This document shows, piece after piece, positions 39,971 through 50,500 of a stretch of DNA of 64,000 nt. The stretch spans positions 415,227,081 to 415,291,080 of the forward strand of contig OZ024741.1 of assembly GCA_964016885.1 (NCBI GenBank), given 5' to 3'. The notes beneath the pieces are model-generated. The model was given only the letters and a program-made list of their open reading frames with translations. It ran no database searches and had not been told where the DNA came from. A program made the position numbers and the translations under genes. Source of the stretch: Eledone cirrhosa. Its lineage: Eukaryota > Mollusca > Cephalopoda > Octopoda > Eledonidae. Within the stretch, counting starts at the first letter, position 1, and each line of letters starts with the position of its first letter.

Positions 39971-40193
39971 CCAGTTGTAACTGGCTGCTCATACTGATGT
40001 TAAGATATTGTTCTCAAAATAAATAATATCAAAATCTCAGATTCAATATTATGTGAGGTAAAAATATTGTGAAAATACAATATAGTATATATAGAGTAAT
40101 GTAAATGTTATGTGAGATATTATGTGAGGTAAAAATACTGTGAAAATATATATAGAAAGTATATATAGAGTAATGTAAATGGTTAAGGGTTAA
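39971..40193. mobile_element. 3' part of a TTAA-flanked MITE (piggyBac-like) hosting the satellite
   Basis: Where the 44-bp array stops, the sequence continues CCAGTT-GT-AACTGG (39971-39984) and then matches the solo element at 61202-61380 for most of its length (CTCATACTGATGTTAAG, AAATAAATAATATC, ATATATAGAGTAATGTAAATG). It ends TAAATGGTTAAGGG-TTAA (40176-40193). The reverse complement of that end pairs with the 5' end of the 61202 element at 16 of 18 positions. A TTAA flank with CCC/GGG ends is the piggyBac signature. The 5' half would lie beyond the far side of the array. Confidence 0.75.
40049..40181. repeat. Internal ~70-bp duplication in the MITE
   Basis: A segment starting TTATGTGAGGTAAAAAT and ending AGAGTAATGTAAATG occurs at about 40049-40107 and again at about 40119-40181. 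The solo MITE at 61202 has it once. This explains why the array-bearing copy has a longer 3' arm. Confidence 0.75.
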
Positions 40194-40289
40194 ACACAAA
40201 CTACTGTTTGTAGAGAGAGTGAACTTCTTTATGGCTAACTAAAGCAATGTAGCTTAAAATTATGTTACTTCATTTTTCATTTATTCCAG

Positions 40290-40368
40290 ATGAAACTAAT
40301 AATCTTCTAATCCAGTTCCGACATTTAAAATTCATTCAGAGTTCTATAGAACTAAAAGCTATTCCAAC
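40290..40368 (+). CDS. REC8: REC8-like kleisin, internal exon 1 of those visible
   Basis: The acceptor is a pyrimidine-rich tract ending TTATTCCAG and the donor is GTAAGT, close to consensus. The exon enters with two bases of a split codon and leaves with two, so its frame is fixed by the next exon. It reads ETNNLLIQFRHLKF then IQSSIELKAIPT, about 25 residues with helical character. In the kleisin family this would lie just past the N-terminal SMC3-binding domain, but I cannot align it firmly. The preceding intron contains the whole 44-bp satellite, so the upstream exon is more than 40 kb away. Confidence 0.6.
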
Positions 40369-40593
40369 GTAAGTATTTGTTGCTGAATATTCTTGGGATG
40401 TTGTTAAGTGACAGTTTATCAGCCTTTAGTTTTCTCAGTCAGAGTTAGGTTGTTAATGTGTGTGTATGGCCCCACAACTTCTGACAAAGGTGGAGTTGCA
40501 AGGGTGCTGTAGTCTCATACAATGTTTCTAAGGCATTTTAAACCTGGCAGAGGCCATTCCCTCTCTCTCCAGTTTTGAAAGCAACTGATTTCT

Positions 40594-40697
40594 CCCAGTG
40601 AAGGAGAGAATGTGATAGAGAGAGAGAAGTAAGAAAGAGAGAGAGTGTGACAGGGAAGTGAGAGAGAAAAAGGGAGACAGATAAAGAGACATATATA

Positions 40698-40731
<34 letters not shown>
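40594..40731. repeat. GA-rich tract followed by TG and TA microsatellites
   Basis: A purine-rich GA tract (about 40594-40682) runs into a TG/TA repeat (about 40688-40731). Translations across it give only leucine/serine or tyrosine/isoleucine runs. The intron segment before it, 40369-40593, shows nothing I recognise. Confidence 0.85.
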
Positions 40732-41272
<541 letters not shown>

Positions 41273-41324
41273 TATGTGGTTGACGGCTGAGAGAAAGGAG
41301 TACTCAATACCAAAGTATTTTAAT

Positions 41325-41530
41325 ATTCATTTTATTAAGGCTGAATAATTGTTTCTACTTTTGGCACAAGGCCAGAAATTATCCCAGTGTATTACTGGTA
41401 CTTTATTTTATCGACCCCGTAAGGATGAAAGGCAAAGTTAACCTCGGCGGGATTTGAACTCAGACCATAAAGGGCCGTAACTCTATGCTGCAAAGCATGT
41501 TGTCCGACCCTCTACCAATACTGCTAATCA
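41325..41530 (-). mobile_element. tRNA-derived SINE, antisense copy
   Basis: On the - strand this reads GTTCAAATCCCGCCGAGG (a pol III B-box/T-arm), then a TTTGCCTTTCATCC segment, GGTCGATAAAATAAAGTACC, and GGCCTTGTGCCAAAAGTAG. The same order occurs on the + strand at 60355-60510 and, decayed, at 61005-61110. The motif set is typical of cephalopod tRNA-related SINEs as I remember them. Confidence 0.8.
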
Positions 41531-41534
41531 TAAT

Positions 41535-41630
41535 GTTGTTACTCTGGAGTTTTGCTTGTTTATGACAGGGTCATTAGACCAGAACTGTTTAATGACCTTG
41601 TCATAAACATCAGCACTCCAGAGTAACAAC
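41535..41630. repeat. 96-bp foldback (inverted repeat)
   Basis: The left arm begins GTTGTTACTCTGGAGT and includes GTTTATGACAGGGTCATTA. The right arm is its near-perfect reverse complement and ends ACTCCAGAGTAACAAC. The arms are about 42 bp with only a few mismatches and a loop near 10 nt. The right flank (ATTATTCAGCC, 41636-41645) is the inverse of GGCTGAATAAT at 41339-41349, so the foldback may be the edge of a larger inverted structure around the SINE. Confidence 0.8.
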
Positions 41631-41657
41631 ACTCATTATTCAGCCACAATGAAAATG

Positions 41658-42089
41658 AATCATCATCATCATCTTTGCTGTTTAACGTCCACCTTCCATG
41701 CTAGCATGGGTTAGATGGGTTGTTCCATTTCGGGCAAGTTGGTCAGGTGACTATATCCTGCTTAGTGGTTAGAGCATTGGCCTTGCAATCGAAAGGTTGT
41801 GAGTTCAATTCTCAGACCAGGTGATGTGTTGTTTCCTTGAGCAAGACACTTTATTTCACATTGCTCCAGTTTACTCAGCTGTAGAAATGAGATGATATGG
41901 GGCTAGGGTCTCTGTCATTCCACTGCAAAGTGGTCGTGGAGGTGCCACGGCAAAAAAGCACCCAGCACTCACTGTAAATGAGGTTGGTGTTAGGAAGGGC
42001 AACCAGCTGTAGAAATCAAGCCAGAATCAGTTCCCGTCCCACTCTTGCAAGCAGGAAAAAGCGGACGTAAAATGAAATGATGATGATGA

Positions 42090-42092
<3 letters not shown>
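41658..42092 (+). mobile_element. SINE cluster: antisense fragment plus full-length sense copy with tRNA-like head
   Basis: 41658-41745 is an antisense fragment (TTTAACGTCC, CCATGCTAGCATGGGTTAGA). From about 41752 a sense copy follows. Its A-box-like TAGTGGTTAGAGCATTGG and B-box-like GAGTTCAATTCTC form a tRNA-like head. The body has GAGCAAGACACTTTATTTCA, TGGTGTTAGGAAGGGCA and GTCCCACTCTTGCAAGC, and a (TGA)n tail ends it at about 42092. The head is the pol III promoter of a retroposon, not a tRNA gene. Confidence 0.82.
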
Positions 42093-42153
<61 letters not shown>

Positions 42154-42180
42154 CATATATATTACATATATATATATATT
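42092..42180. repeat. TA microsatellite at the SINE tail
   Basis: An almost pure TA run (about 42092-42151) continues as an interrupted TA/CA tract to 42180, directly after the (TGA)n tail of the SINE. Confidence 0.9.
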
Positions 42181-42428
42181 TATAAAAGTCGACGCTGTAA
42201 TGTGGCCATGTAGGTAAGACGGTAAAAAGTCCCCAGTTCATAATGTAAGTGTGGCTGGTGTTAGGAAGGGCATCCAACCGTAGAAAATCTGCCAGATAGT
42301 CCTATACGAGCGAGACATGGTCACCCGACCAATCTTGCCTCAAGTGGGACAATTCCAGTCTAACTCATGCTAGTGTGGAAGATAGATGTTAAACCATGAT
42401 GATGTTTATATATATATATATATATATA
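42181..42428 (+). mobile_element. Headless SINE fragment, sense, with TA tail
   Basis: It contains GGCTGGTGTTAGGAAGGGCA, TAACTCATGCTAGTGTGGAA and GATGTTAAACCATGATGATG, matching the body and tail of the neighbouring SINE without its tRNA head. A short TA run (42407-42428) closes it about 40 bp before the exon at 42466. Confidence 0.72.
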
Positions 42429-42465
42429 CAAATACACACAATGATCTTTAATTTCCATTCTCCAG

Positions 42466-42568
42466 GAGGGAAAGGGTAACAAGAACATCAGACTATTTTA
42501 CTGATATGGATTTGGCATTTGGAGAGTTTAGAGATATAATGACAAGTATTGAAGAGATTCCAAGTGTG
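42466..42568 (+). CDS. REC8: REC8-like kleisin, internal exon 2
   Basis: The acceptor is CATTCTCCAG and the donor GTAAGT. The first base completes the threonine codon split with the previous exon, and 34 codons follow, ending in phase 0. The peptide includes RERVTRTSDYFTDMDLAFGEF and then an acidic stretch, SIEEIPSV. An aromatic, acidic segment of this sort precedes the 'FDIP' motif in vertebrate REC8, which supports the family call. Both flanking introns carry SINE fragments and TA microsatellites; nothing repetitive enters the exon. Confidence 0.68.
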
Positions 42569-42708
42569 GTAAGTACCATTTGATGTCTGAATGAAAAGAT
42601 GGCAAATTAAGATCCTGTTCCATGACAGCTGACCTATGACAAAATAACAATAAAAACTTATTTATTTATTCATACATTTTCAAAACACACACACCAAATT
42701 ACATCATC

Positions 42709-42871
42709 ATCGTCTGCACTATTTAACGTCCATTTATCCTCACTAGCGTGTGTCAGATGAGTTGTCCTATTGTGAGAAATGCCAGGACAGGCGACCATGT
42801 CTTGCTCATACAAAACTGATTTTGGCTTGGTTTCTATGGCTGGATGTCCTTCCTAGTGCCAACCACATTTA
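42709..42871 (-). mobile_element. SINE fragment, antisense
   Basis: CATCATCATCG, ATTTAACGTCC, CACTAGCGTGTGTCAGATGA and GGATGTCCTTCCTAGTGCC are the reverse complements of the SINE motifs at 42230-42405. It passes directly into the 48-bp tandem repeat. Confidence 0.75.
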
Positions 42872-43096
42872 TAGTGTGTACTGGGTGCTTTTTGTCATGA
42901 CACTTACATGACCACTTTACAGTGTGGACTGGGTGCTTTTAGCTGTGACACCTACATGATCACTTTACAGTGTGGACTGGGTGCTTTTAACGGTGACACC
43001 TACATGACCACTTTACAGTGTAGACTGGGTGCTTTCTGTCGTGACACCCACACAACCACTTTACAGTGTGGACTGGGTGATTTTTGTCATGAACCC
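42872..43096. repeat. 48-bp tandem repeat inside a SINE body, 5 copies
   Basis: AGTGTGGACTGGGTGCTTTT and the following TGACACCTACATGACCACTT recur at 42872, 42921, 42969, 43017 and 43065 (spacings 49, 48, 48, 48). The unit is the antisense of the SINE segment containing 'AAAAAGCACCCAGCACTCAC' at 41954. The array therefore expanded from part of a SINE. Frames through it are artefacts. Confidence 0.85.
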
Positions 43097-43103
43097 CTAT
43101 CCT

Positions 43104-43590
43104 GCTCAGAATATTGATCTGGAAACTGTTCAAAGACGTACAACCAAATGAATACCCTCCATCAGGCATCTACCATACTCTGAATGCCTTTCTTCCCTTG
43201 GCATGGATACATTGAAGCTCTGACGTCTGGCAACTGACTTGGTAGAAACCTACGAGATTATTAACCATCTTGCTAACAACAACCCTGAGCACCTTTTTGA
43301 ATTTCATGTGTCTAACACACGTGGGCTTTCCAACAAAGTCAGAAAACAGCACAGCACCCATGACTTTCGGAAATATTTTTTCATGCTCAGAGTTGCTGAA
43401 ATATGAAACAAACTACCTGCATCAGTTGTCAGCTGCCGAGACACTGCATCCTTTAAAACCCCTATGGAACAAACTCCCTGCATCAGTTAATAGCTGTCGA
43501 GACACTGCATCCTTTAAAACCTCCATGGAACAAACTACCTGCATCAGTTGTTAGCTGTCGAGACACTGCATCCTTTAAAACCTCCATGCT
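43104..43590 (+). pseudogene. Dead LINE reverse-transcriptase ORF, C-terminal end
   Basis: One frame starting near 43113 reads LETVQRRTTK, IPSIRHLPYSE, then DLVETYEIINHL, VSNTRGLSNKV, FRKYFFMLRVAEI and NKLPASVVSCRDTASFKT. This is the usual end of the reverse-transcriptase ORF in non-LTR retrotransposons of the CR1/L2/jockey type (QRRAT...R...YxERL...RGH...F...RVxxxWNxLP). It is broken by three in-frame TGA codons, one replacing an arginine CGA and one at the expected WNxLP tryptophan. It sits in the intron before the exon at 43859. From about 43590 to 43765 the sequence may be the element's 3' UTR. Confidence 0.8.
43404..43587. repeat. 61-bp tandem triplication inside the dead LINE
   Basis: The segment AACAAACTACCTGCATCAGT...CTTTAAAACC occurs three times, at about 43404-43465, 43466-43526 and 43527-43587. 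It covers the NKLPASV...ASFKT end of the ORF. Because 61 is not a multiple of 3, the second and third copies are out of frame with the first. Confidence 0.88.
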
Positions 43591-43767
43591 TCCTGAGATT
43601 CGCCAACATCACACCTAATATTCCCCCTCCTTCCACAGGCACACATGTATATTATGACTCATACACTATTCACTTCCCTGACATTTGTACATTATTCTCT
43701 GTACTATATATGCACCTCTGATGAATTGTAGTGCACCTGAGAACTGTACACAATAATTCTCATTATC

Positions 43768-43830
43768 ATATAATATTGTATGTATGTCTCTGTGTATGTA
43801 TGTGTGTGTGTATGTATATGTATATTCAGA
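43768..43830. repeat. TG/TATG microsatellite before the exon
   Basis: GTATGTATGTCTCTGTGTAT and TGTGTGTGTATGTATATG tracts end about 30 bp before the acceptor of the exon at 43859. Confidence 0.8.
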
Positions 43831-43858
43831 AATATGTTTTGTTTGTTTTTGTTGCCAG

Positions 43859-43979
43859 ACACTGTGGGACAGAGATGTTTCCTTTGATATACCACTCCAA
43901 GAGACCTCCTTTTTATCTACTGAAATAACGCCACAATTATCCACTTCACCTCCTACTTTACCAGCCAAATTTAAACCTG
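43859..43979 (+). CDS. REC8: REC8-like kleisin, internal exon 3
   Basis: The acceptor is a T-rich tract ending GTTGCCAG and the donor GTAAAT. The exon starts in phase 0 and ends with one base of a split glycine/glutamate codon. It reads TLWDRDVSFDIPLQETSF followed by a serine-, threonine- and proline-rich tail. The SFDIP motif is the best single match to REC8 in the window. This is the last exon before the 15.6-kb intron that holds the 46-bp minisatellite; the array begins only about 190 bp beyond the donor. Confidence 0.7.
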
Positions 43980-44041
43980 GTAAATCTTTATTTTTATACT
44001 TGGTTAACTTTTCAGCAAAATTAGTTGCACAGTTTCTTCTA

Positions 44042-44100
44042 TAGCAGTGAATCCCAACATGGGTCACATGTCCGGGGGGGGGGGGGGGGGGGGGCATTTG
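44042..44100. other. 21-base G run in a possible hAT-type remnant
   Basis: The + strand has 21 consecutive G residues at 44074-44094. The preceding AGCAGTGAATCCCAACATGGG resembles the terminal repeats of some hAT-derived MITEs (a CAGTGGTTCCCAACCTGGG type), which is only a weak match. The run lies about 95 bp after a donor site and about 70 bp before the 46-bp array. Confidence 0.6.
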
Positions 44101-44519
44101 AAAATGATGCTAATTAGAACAAACTTCAGGTTTTACTTTATTACATTTACACTAAAGTAACTTTGCTACACATTACTATCAGAAACTCGTGTCTCACCTC
44201 CTCCATGGTACACCACATTACTGTCAGAAACTCCTGTCTCACCCCCTCCTCCATGGTACACCACATTACTGTCAGAAACTCCTGTCTCACCCCCTCCTCC
44301 ATGGTACACCACATTACTGTCAGAAACTCCTGTCTCACCCCCTCCTCCATGGTACACCACATTACTGTCAGAAACTCCTGTCTCACCCCCTCCTCCATGG
44401 TACACCACATTACTGTCAGAAACTCCTGTCTCACCTCCTCCTCCATGGTACACCACATTACTGTCAAACTCCTGTCTCACCACCTCCTCCATGGTACACC
44501 ACATTACTCTCAAACTCCT

Positions 44520-47500
44520 GTCTCACCTCCTCCTCCATGGTAGTCCACATTACTCTCAAACTCCTGTCTCACCTCCTCCTCCATGGTAGACCACATTACT
44601 GTCAGAAACTCCTGCCTCACCTCCTCCTCCATGGTACACCACATTACTGTCAAACTCCTGTCTCACCTCCTCCTCCATGGTACACCACATTACTCTCAAA
44701 CTCCTGTCTCACCTCCTCCTCCATGGTAGACCACATTACTGTCAGAAACTCCTGCCTCACCTCCTCCTCCATGGTACACCACATTACTGTCAAACTCCTG
44801 TCTCACCTCCTCCTCCATGGTACACCACATTACTCTCAAACTCCTGTCTCACCACCTCCTCCATGGTAGACCACATTACTGTCAAACTCCTGTCTCACCT
44901 CCTCCTCCATGGTAGACCACATTACTCTCAAACTCCTGTCTCACCTCCACCTCCATGGTAGACCACATTACTGTCAGAAACTCCTGCCTCACCTCCTCCT
45001 CCATGGTACACCACATTACTGTCAAACTCCTGTCTCACCTCCTCCTCCATGGTACACCACATTACTCTCAAACTCCTGTCTCACCACCTCCTCCATGGTA
45101 CACCACATTACTGTCAAACTCCTGTCTCACCTCCTCCTCCATGGTAGACCATATTACTGTCAAACTCCTGCCTCACCTCCTCCTCCATGGTACACCACAT
45201 TACTCTCAAACTCCTGTCTCACCACCTCCTCCATGGTACACCACATTACTGTCAAACTCCTGTCTCACCTCCTCCTCCATGGTAGACCATATTACTGTCA
45301 AACTCCTGCCTCACCTCCTCCTCCATGGTACACCACATTACTCTCAAACTCCTGTCTCACCACCTCCTGCATGGTACACCACATTACTGTCAAACTCCTG
45401 TCTCACCTCCTCCTCCATGGTAGACCATATTACTGTCAAACTCCTGTCTCACCTCCTCCTCCATGCTACACCACATTACTCTCAAACTCCTGTCTCACCA
45501 CCTCCTCCATGGTACACCACATTACTGTCAAACTCCTGTCTCACCTCCTCCTCCATGGTAGACCATATTACTGTCAAACTCCTGCCTCACCTCCTCCTCC
45601 ATGGTACACCACATTACTCTCAAACTCCTGTCTCACCACCTCCTCCATGGTACACCACATTACTGTCAAACTCCTGTCTCACCTCCTCCTGCATGGTACA
45701 CCACATTACTCTCAAACTCCTGTCTCACCACCTCCTCCATGGTACACCACATTACTCTCAAACTCCTGTCTCACCACCTCCTCCATGGTACACCACATTA
45801 CTGTCAAACTCCTGCCTCACCTCCTCCTCCATGGTACACCACATTACTCTCAAACTCCTGTCTCACCACCTCCTCCATGGTACACCACATTACTGTCAAA
45901 CTCCTGTCTCACCTCCTCCTCCATGGTAGACCATATTACTGTCAAACTCCTGCCTCACCTCCTCCTCCATGGTACACCACATTACTCTCAAACTCCTGTC
46001 TCACCTCCTCCTCCATGGTACACCACATTACTCTCAAACTCCTGTCTCACCACCTCCTCCATGGTACACCACATTACTGTCAAACTCCTGTCTCACCTCC
46101 TCCTCCATGGTAGACCATATTACTGTCAAACTCCTGCCTCACCTCCTCCTCCATGGTACACCACATTACTCTCAAACTCCTGTCTCACCACCTCCTCCAT
46201 GGTACACCACATTACTGTCAAACTCCTGTCTCACCTCCTCCTCCATGGTAGACCATATTACTGTCAAACTCCTGCCTCACCTCCTCCTCCATGGTACACC
46301 ACATTACTGTCAGAAACTCCTGTCTCACCCCCTCCTCCATGGTACACCACATTACTGTCAGAAACTCCTGTCTCACCCCCTCCTCCATGGTACACCACAT
46401 TACTGTCAGAAACTCCTGTCTCACCTCCTCCTCCATGGTACACCACATTACTGTCCAACTCCTGTCTCACCACCTCCTCCATGGTACACCACATTACTGT
46501 CAAACTCCTGTCTCACCTCCTCCTCCATGGTAGACCATATTACTGTCAAACTCCTGCCTCACCTCCTCCTCCATGGTACACCACATTACTCTCAAACTCC
46601 TGTCTCACCACCTCCTCCATGGTACACCACATTACTGTCAAACTCCTGTCTCACCACCTCCTCCATGGTAGACCATATTACTCTCAAACTCCTATCTCAC
46701 CACCTCCTCCATGGTAGACCATATTACTCTCAAACTCCTGTCTCACCTCCTCCTCCATGGTAGTCCACATTACTCTCAAACTCCTGTCTCACCTCCTCCT
46801 CCATGGTAGTCCACATTACTGTCAAACTCCTGTCTCACCTCCTCCTCCATGGTACACCATATTACTCTCAAACTCCTGTCTCACCTCCTCATCCATGGTA
46901 CACCACATTACTCTCAAACTCCTGTCTCACCTCCTCCTCCATGGTACACCATATTACTCTCAAACTCCTGTCTCACCTCCTCCTCCATGGTACACCATAT
47001 TACTCTCAAACTCCTGTCTCACCTCCTCCTCCATGGTACACCATATTACTCTCAAACTCCTGTCTCACCTCCTCCTCCATGGGAGACCACATTACTGTCA
47101 AACTCCTGTCTCACCTCCTCCTCCATGGTAGTCCACATTACTCTCAAACTCCTGTCTCACCTCCTCCATGGTAGTCCACATTACTGTCAAATTCCTGTCT
47201 CACCTCCTCCTCCATGGTACACCATATTACTCTCAAACTCCTGTCTCACCTCCTCCTCCATGGTACACCATATTACTGTCAAACTCCTGTCTCACCTCCT
47301 CCTCCATGGTAGTCCATATTACTCTCAAACTCCTGTCTCACCTCCTCCTCCATGGTAGACCACATTACTCTCAAACTCCTGTCTCACCACCTCCTCCATG
47401 GTACACCATATTACTCTCAAACTCCTGTCTCACCTCCTCCTCCATGGTAGACCACATTACTCTCAAACTCCTGTCTCACCTCCTCCTCCATGGTACACCA

Positions 47501-50500
47501 CATTACTCTCAAACTCCTGTCTCACCTCCTCCTCCATGGTAGACCATATTACTCTCAAACTCCTGTCTCACCTCCTCCTCCATGGTAGACCACATTACTC
47601 TCAAACTCCTGTCTCACCTCCTCCTCCATGGTACACCACATTACTCTCAAACTCCTGTCTCACTTCCTCCTCCATGGTAGACCATATTACTCTCAAACTC
47701 CTGTCTCACCTCCTCCTCCATGGTAGACCACATTACTCACAAACTCCTGTCTCACCTCCTCCTCCATGGTAGTCCATATTACTCTCAAACTCCTGTCTCA
47801 CCTCCTCCTCCATGGTAGACCACATTACTCTCAAACTCCTGTCTCACCTCCTCCTCCATGGTAGTCCATATTACTCTCAAACTCCTGTCTCACCTCCTCC
47901 TCCATGGTAGACCACATTACTGTCAAACTCCTGTCTCACCTCCTCCTCCATGGTAGTCCACATTACTCTCAAACTCCTGTCTCACCTCCTCCTCCATGGT
48001 ACACCACATTACTCTCAAACTCCTGTCTCACCTCCTCCTCCATGGTAGTCCATATTACTCTCAAACTCCTGTCTCACCTCCTCCTCCATGGTAGTCCACA
48101 TTACTCTCAAACTCCTGTCTCACCTCCTCCTCCATGGTAGACCATATTACTCTCAAACTCCTGTCTCACCTCCTCCTGTCTCACCTCCTCCTCCATGGTA
48201 GACCACATTACTGTCAAACTCCTGTCTCACCTCCTCCTCCATGGTAGTCCACATTACTCTCAAACTCCTGTCTCACCTCCTCCTCCATGGTACACCATAT
48301 TACTCTCAAACTCCTGTCTCACCTCCTCCTCCATGGTAGTCCACATTACTCTCAAACTCCTGTCTCACCTCCTCCTCCATGGTACACCATATTACTCTCA
48401 AACTCCTGTCTCACCTCCTCCTCCATGGTACACCATATTACTCTCAAACTCCTGTCTCACCTCCTCCTCCATGGTAGACCACATTACTCTCAAACTCCTG
48501 TCTCACCTCCTCCTCCATGGTAGTCCACATTACTCTCAAACTCCTGTCTCACCTCCTCCTCCATGGTACACCATATTACTCTCAAACTCCTGTCTCACCT
48601 CCTCCTCCATGGTACACCATATTACTCTCAAACTCCTGTCTCACCTCCTCCTCCATGGTACACCATATTACTCTCAAACTCCTGTCTCACCTCCTCCTCC
48701 ATGGTAGTCCACATTACTGTCAAACTCCTGTCTCACCTCCTCCTCCATGGTAGTCCACATTACTGTCAAACTCCTGTCTCACCTCCTCCTCCATGGTACA
48801 CCACATTACTCTCAAACTCCTGTCTCACCTCCTCCTCCATGGTACACCACATTACTCTCAAACTCCTGTCTCACCTCCTCCTCCATGGTACACCACATTA
48901 CTCTCAAACTCCTGTCTCACCTCCTCCTCCATGGTAGACCATATTACTCTCAAACTCCTGTCTCACCTCCTCCTCCATGGTAGACCACATTACTCTCAAA
49001 CTCCTGTCTCACCTCCTCCTCCATGGTAGACCACATTACTCTCAAACTCCTGTCTCACCTCCTCCTCCATGGTAGTCCATATTACTCTCAAACTCCTGTC
49101 TCACCTCCTCCTCCATGGTAGACCATATTACTGTCAAACTCCTGTCTCACCTCCTCCTCCATGGTAGTCCACATTACTCTCAAACTCCTGTCTCACCTCC
49201 TCCTCCATGGTACACCACATTACTCTCAAACTCCTGTCTCGGCTCCTCCTCCATGGTAGTCCATATTACTCTCAAACTCCTGTCTCACCTCCTCCTCCAT
49301 GGTAGTCTACATTACTCTCAAACTCCTGTCTCACCTCCTCCTCCATGGTAGACCATATTACTCTCAAACTCCTGTCTCACCTCCTCCTGTCTCACCTCCT
49401 CCTCCATGGTAGACCACATTACTGTCAAACTCCTGTCTCACCTCCTCCTCCATGGTAGTCCACATTACTCTCAAACTCCTGTCTCACCTCCTCCTCCATG
49501 GTACACCATATTACTCTCAAACTCCTGTCTCACCTCCTCCTCCATGGTAGTCCACATTACTCTCAAACTCCTGTCTCACCTCCTCCTCCATGGTACACCA
49601 TATTACTCTCAAACTCCTGTCTCACCTCCTCCTCCATGGTACACCATATTACTCTCAAACTCCTGTCTCACCTCCTCCTCCATGGTAGACCACATTACTG
49701 TCAAACTCCTGTCTCACCTCCTCCTCCATGGTAGTCCACATTACTCTCAAACTCCTGTCTCACCTCCTCCTCCATGGTACACCATATTACTCTCAAACTC
49801 CTGTCTCACCTCCTCCTCCATGGTACACCATATTACTCTCAAACTCCTGTCTCACCTCCTCTTCCATGGTACACCATATTACTCTCAAACTCCTGTCTCA
49901 CCTCCTCCTCCATGGTAGTCCACATTACTGTCAAACTCCTGTCTCACCTCCTCCTCCATGGTAGTCCACATTACTCTCAAACTCCTGTCTCACCTCCTCC
50001 TCCATGGTAGACCACATTACTCTCAAACTCCTGTCTCACCTCCTCCTCCATGGTACACCACATTACTCTCAAACTCCTGTCTCACCTCCTCCTCCATGGT
50101 AGACCACATTACTCTCAAACTCCTGTCTCACCTCCTCCTCCATGGTAGTCCATATTACTCTCAAACTCCTGTCTCACCTCCTCCTCCATGGTAGTCCACA
50201 TTACTCTCAAACTTCTGTCTCACCTCCTCCTCCATGGTAGTCCACATTACTCTCAAACTCCTGTCTCACCTCCTCCTCCATGGTAGTCCACATTACTCTC
50301 AAACTCCTGTCTCACCACCTCCTCCATGGTAGACCACATTACTCTCAAACTCCTGTCTCACCTCCTCCTCCATGGTAGTCCACATTACTCTCAAACTCCT
50401 GTCTCACCTCCTCCTCCATGGTAGTCCATATTACTCTCAAACTCCTGTCTCACCTCCTCCTCCATGGTAGTCCACATTACTGTCAAACTCCTGTCTCACC

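Larger units (their letters stand above)
1..39984. repeat. 44-bp satellite array, about 908 copies, in an intron
   Basis: An unbroken head-to-tail array of a 44-bp unit; a representative monomer is 1555-1598. Nearly every unit has a PvuII-type CAGCTG next to a TATCTGNCC motif, and an EcoRI-type GAATTC 12-16 bp later. Monomers differ by a limited set of alleles: CTGCCC, CTGACC, CTGGCC or CTGGTC; CCCTCACCT or TCTCACTTC; TTCAAACC or TTTAAACC. These make local haplotypes traceable over many kilobases. The + strand is pyrimidine-rich. Because 44 is not a multiple of 3 and most units lack stops, long meaningless frames appear. The left end lies outside the window; the right end falls inside a MITE. 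The array sits upstream of the first visible kleisin exon, so it is probably intronic. Confidence 0.97.

Noticed and set aside
1..39984. CRISPR-like array
   Set aside because: The repeats are contiguous with no unique spacers, and the DNA is eukaryotic.
41752..41829. Functional tRNA gene
   Set aside because: A-box and B-box are recognisable but the cloverleaf is imperfect, and the head is fused to a SINE body and a TGA tail.
43270..43554. 94-codon frame starting at 43270
   Set aside because: It is a different frame across the dead LINE; the LINE frame gives recognisable motifs and this one does not.
43715..43735. CTGATGA near 43717 as a third hammerhead
   Set aside because: No GAAA follows a stem II in register and no stem I pairing is found.
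44909..46717. 602-codon proline-rich frame as a gene
   Set aside because: It lies inside a minisatellite between two well-supported exons, is duplicated exactly with the array, and other frames on both strands are equally open.
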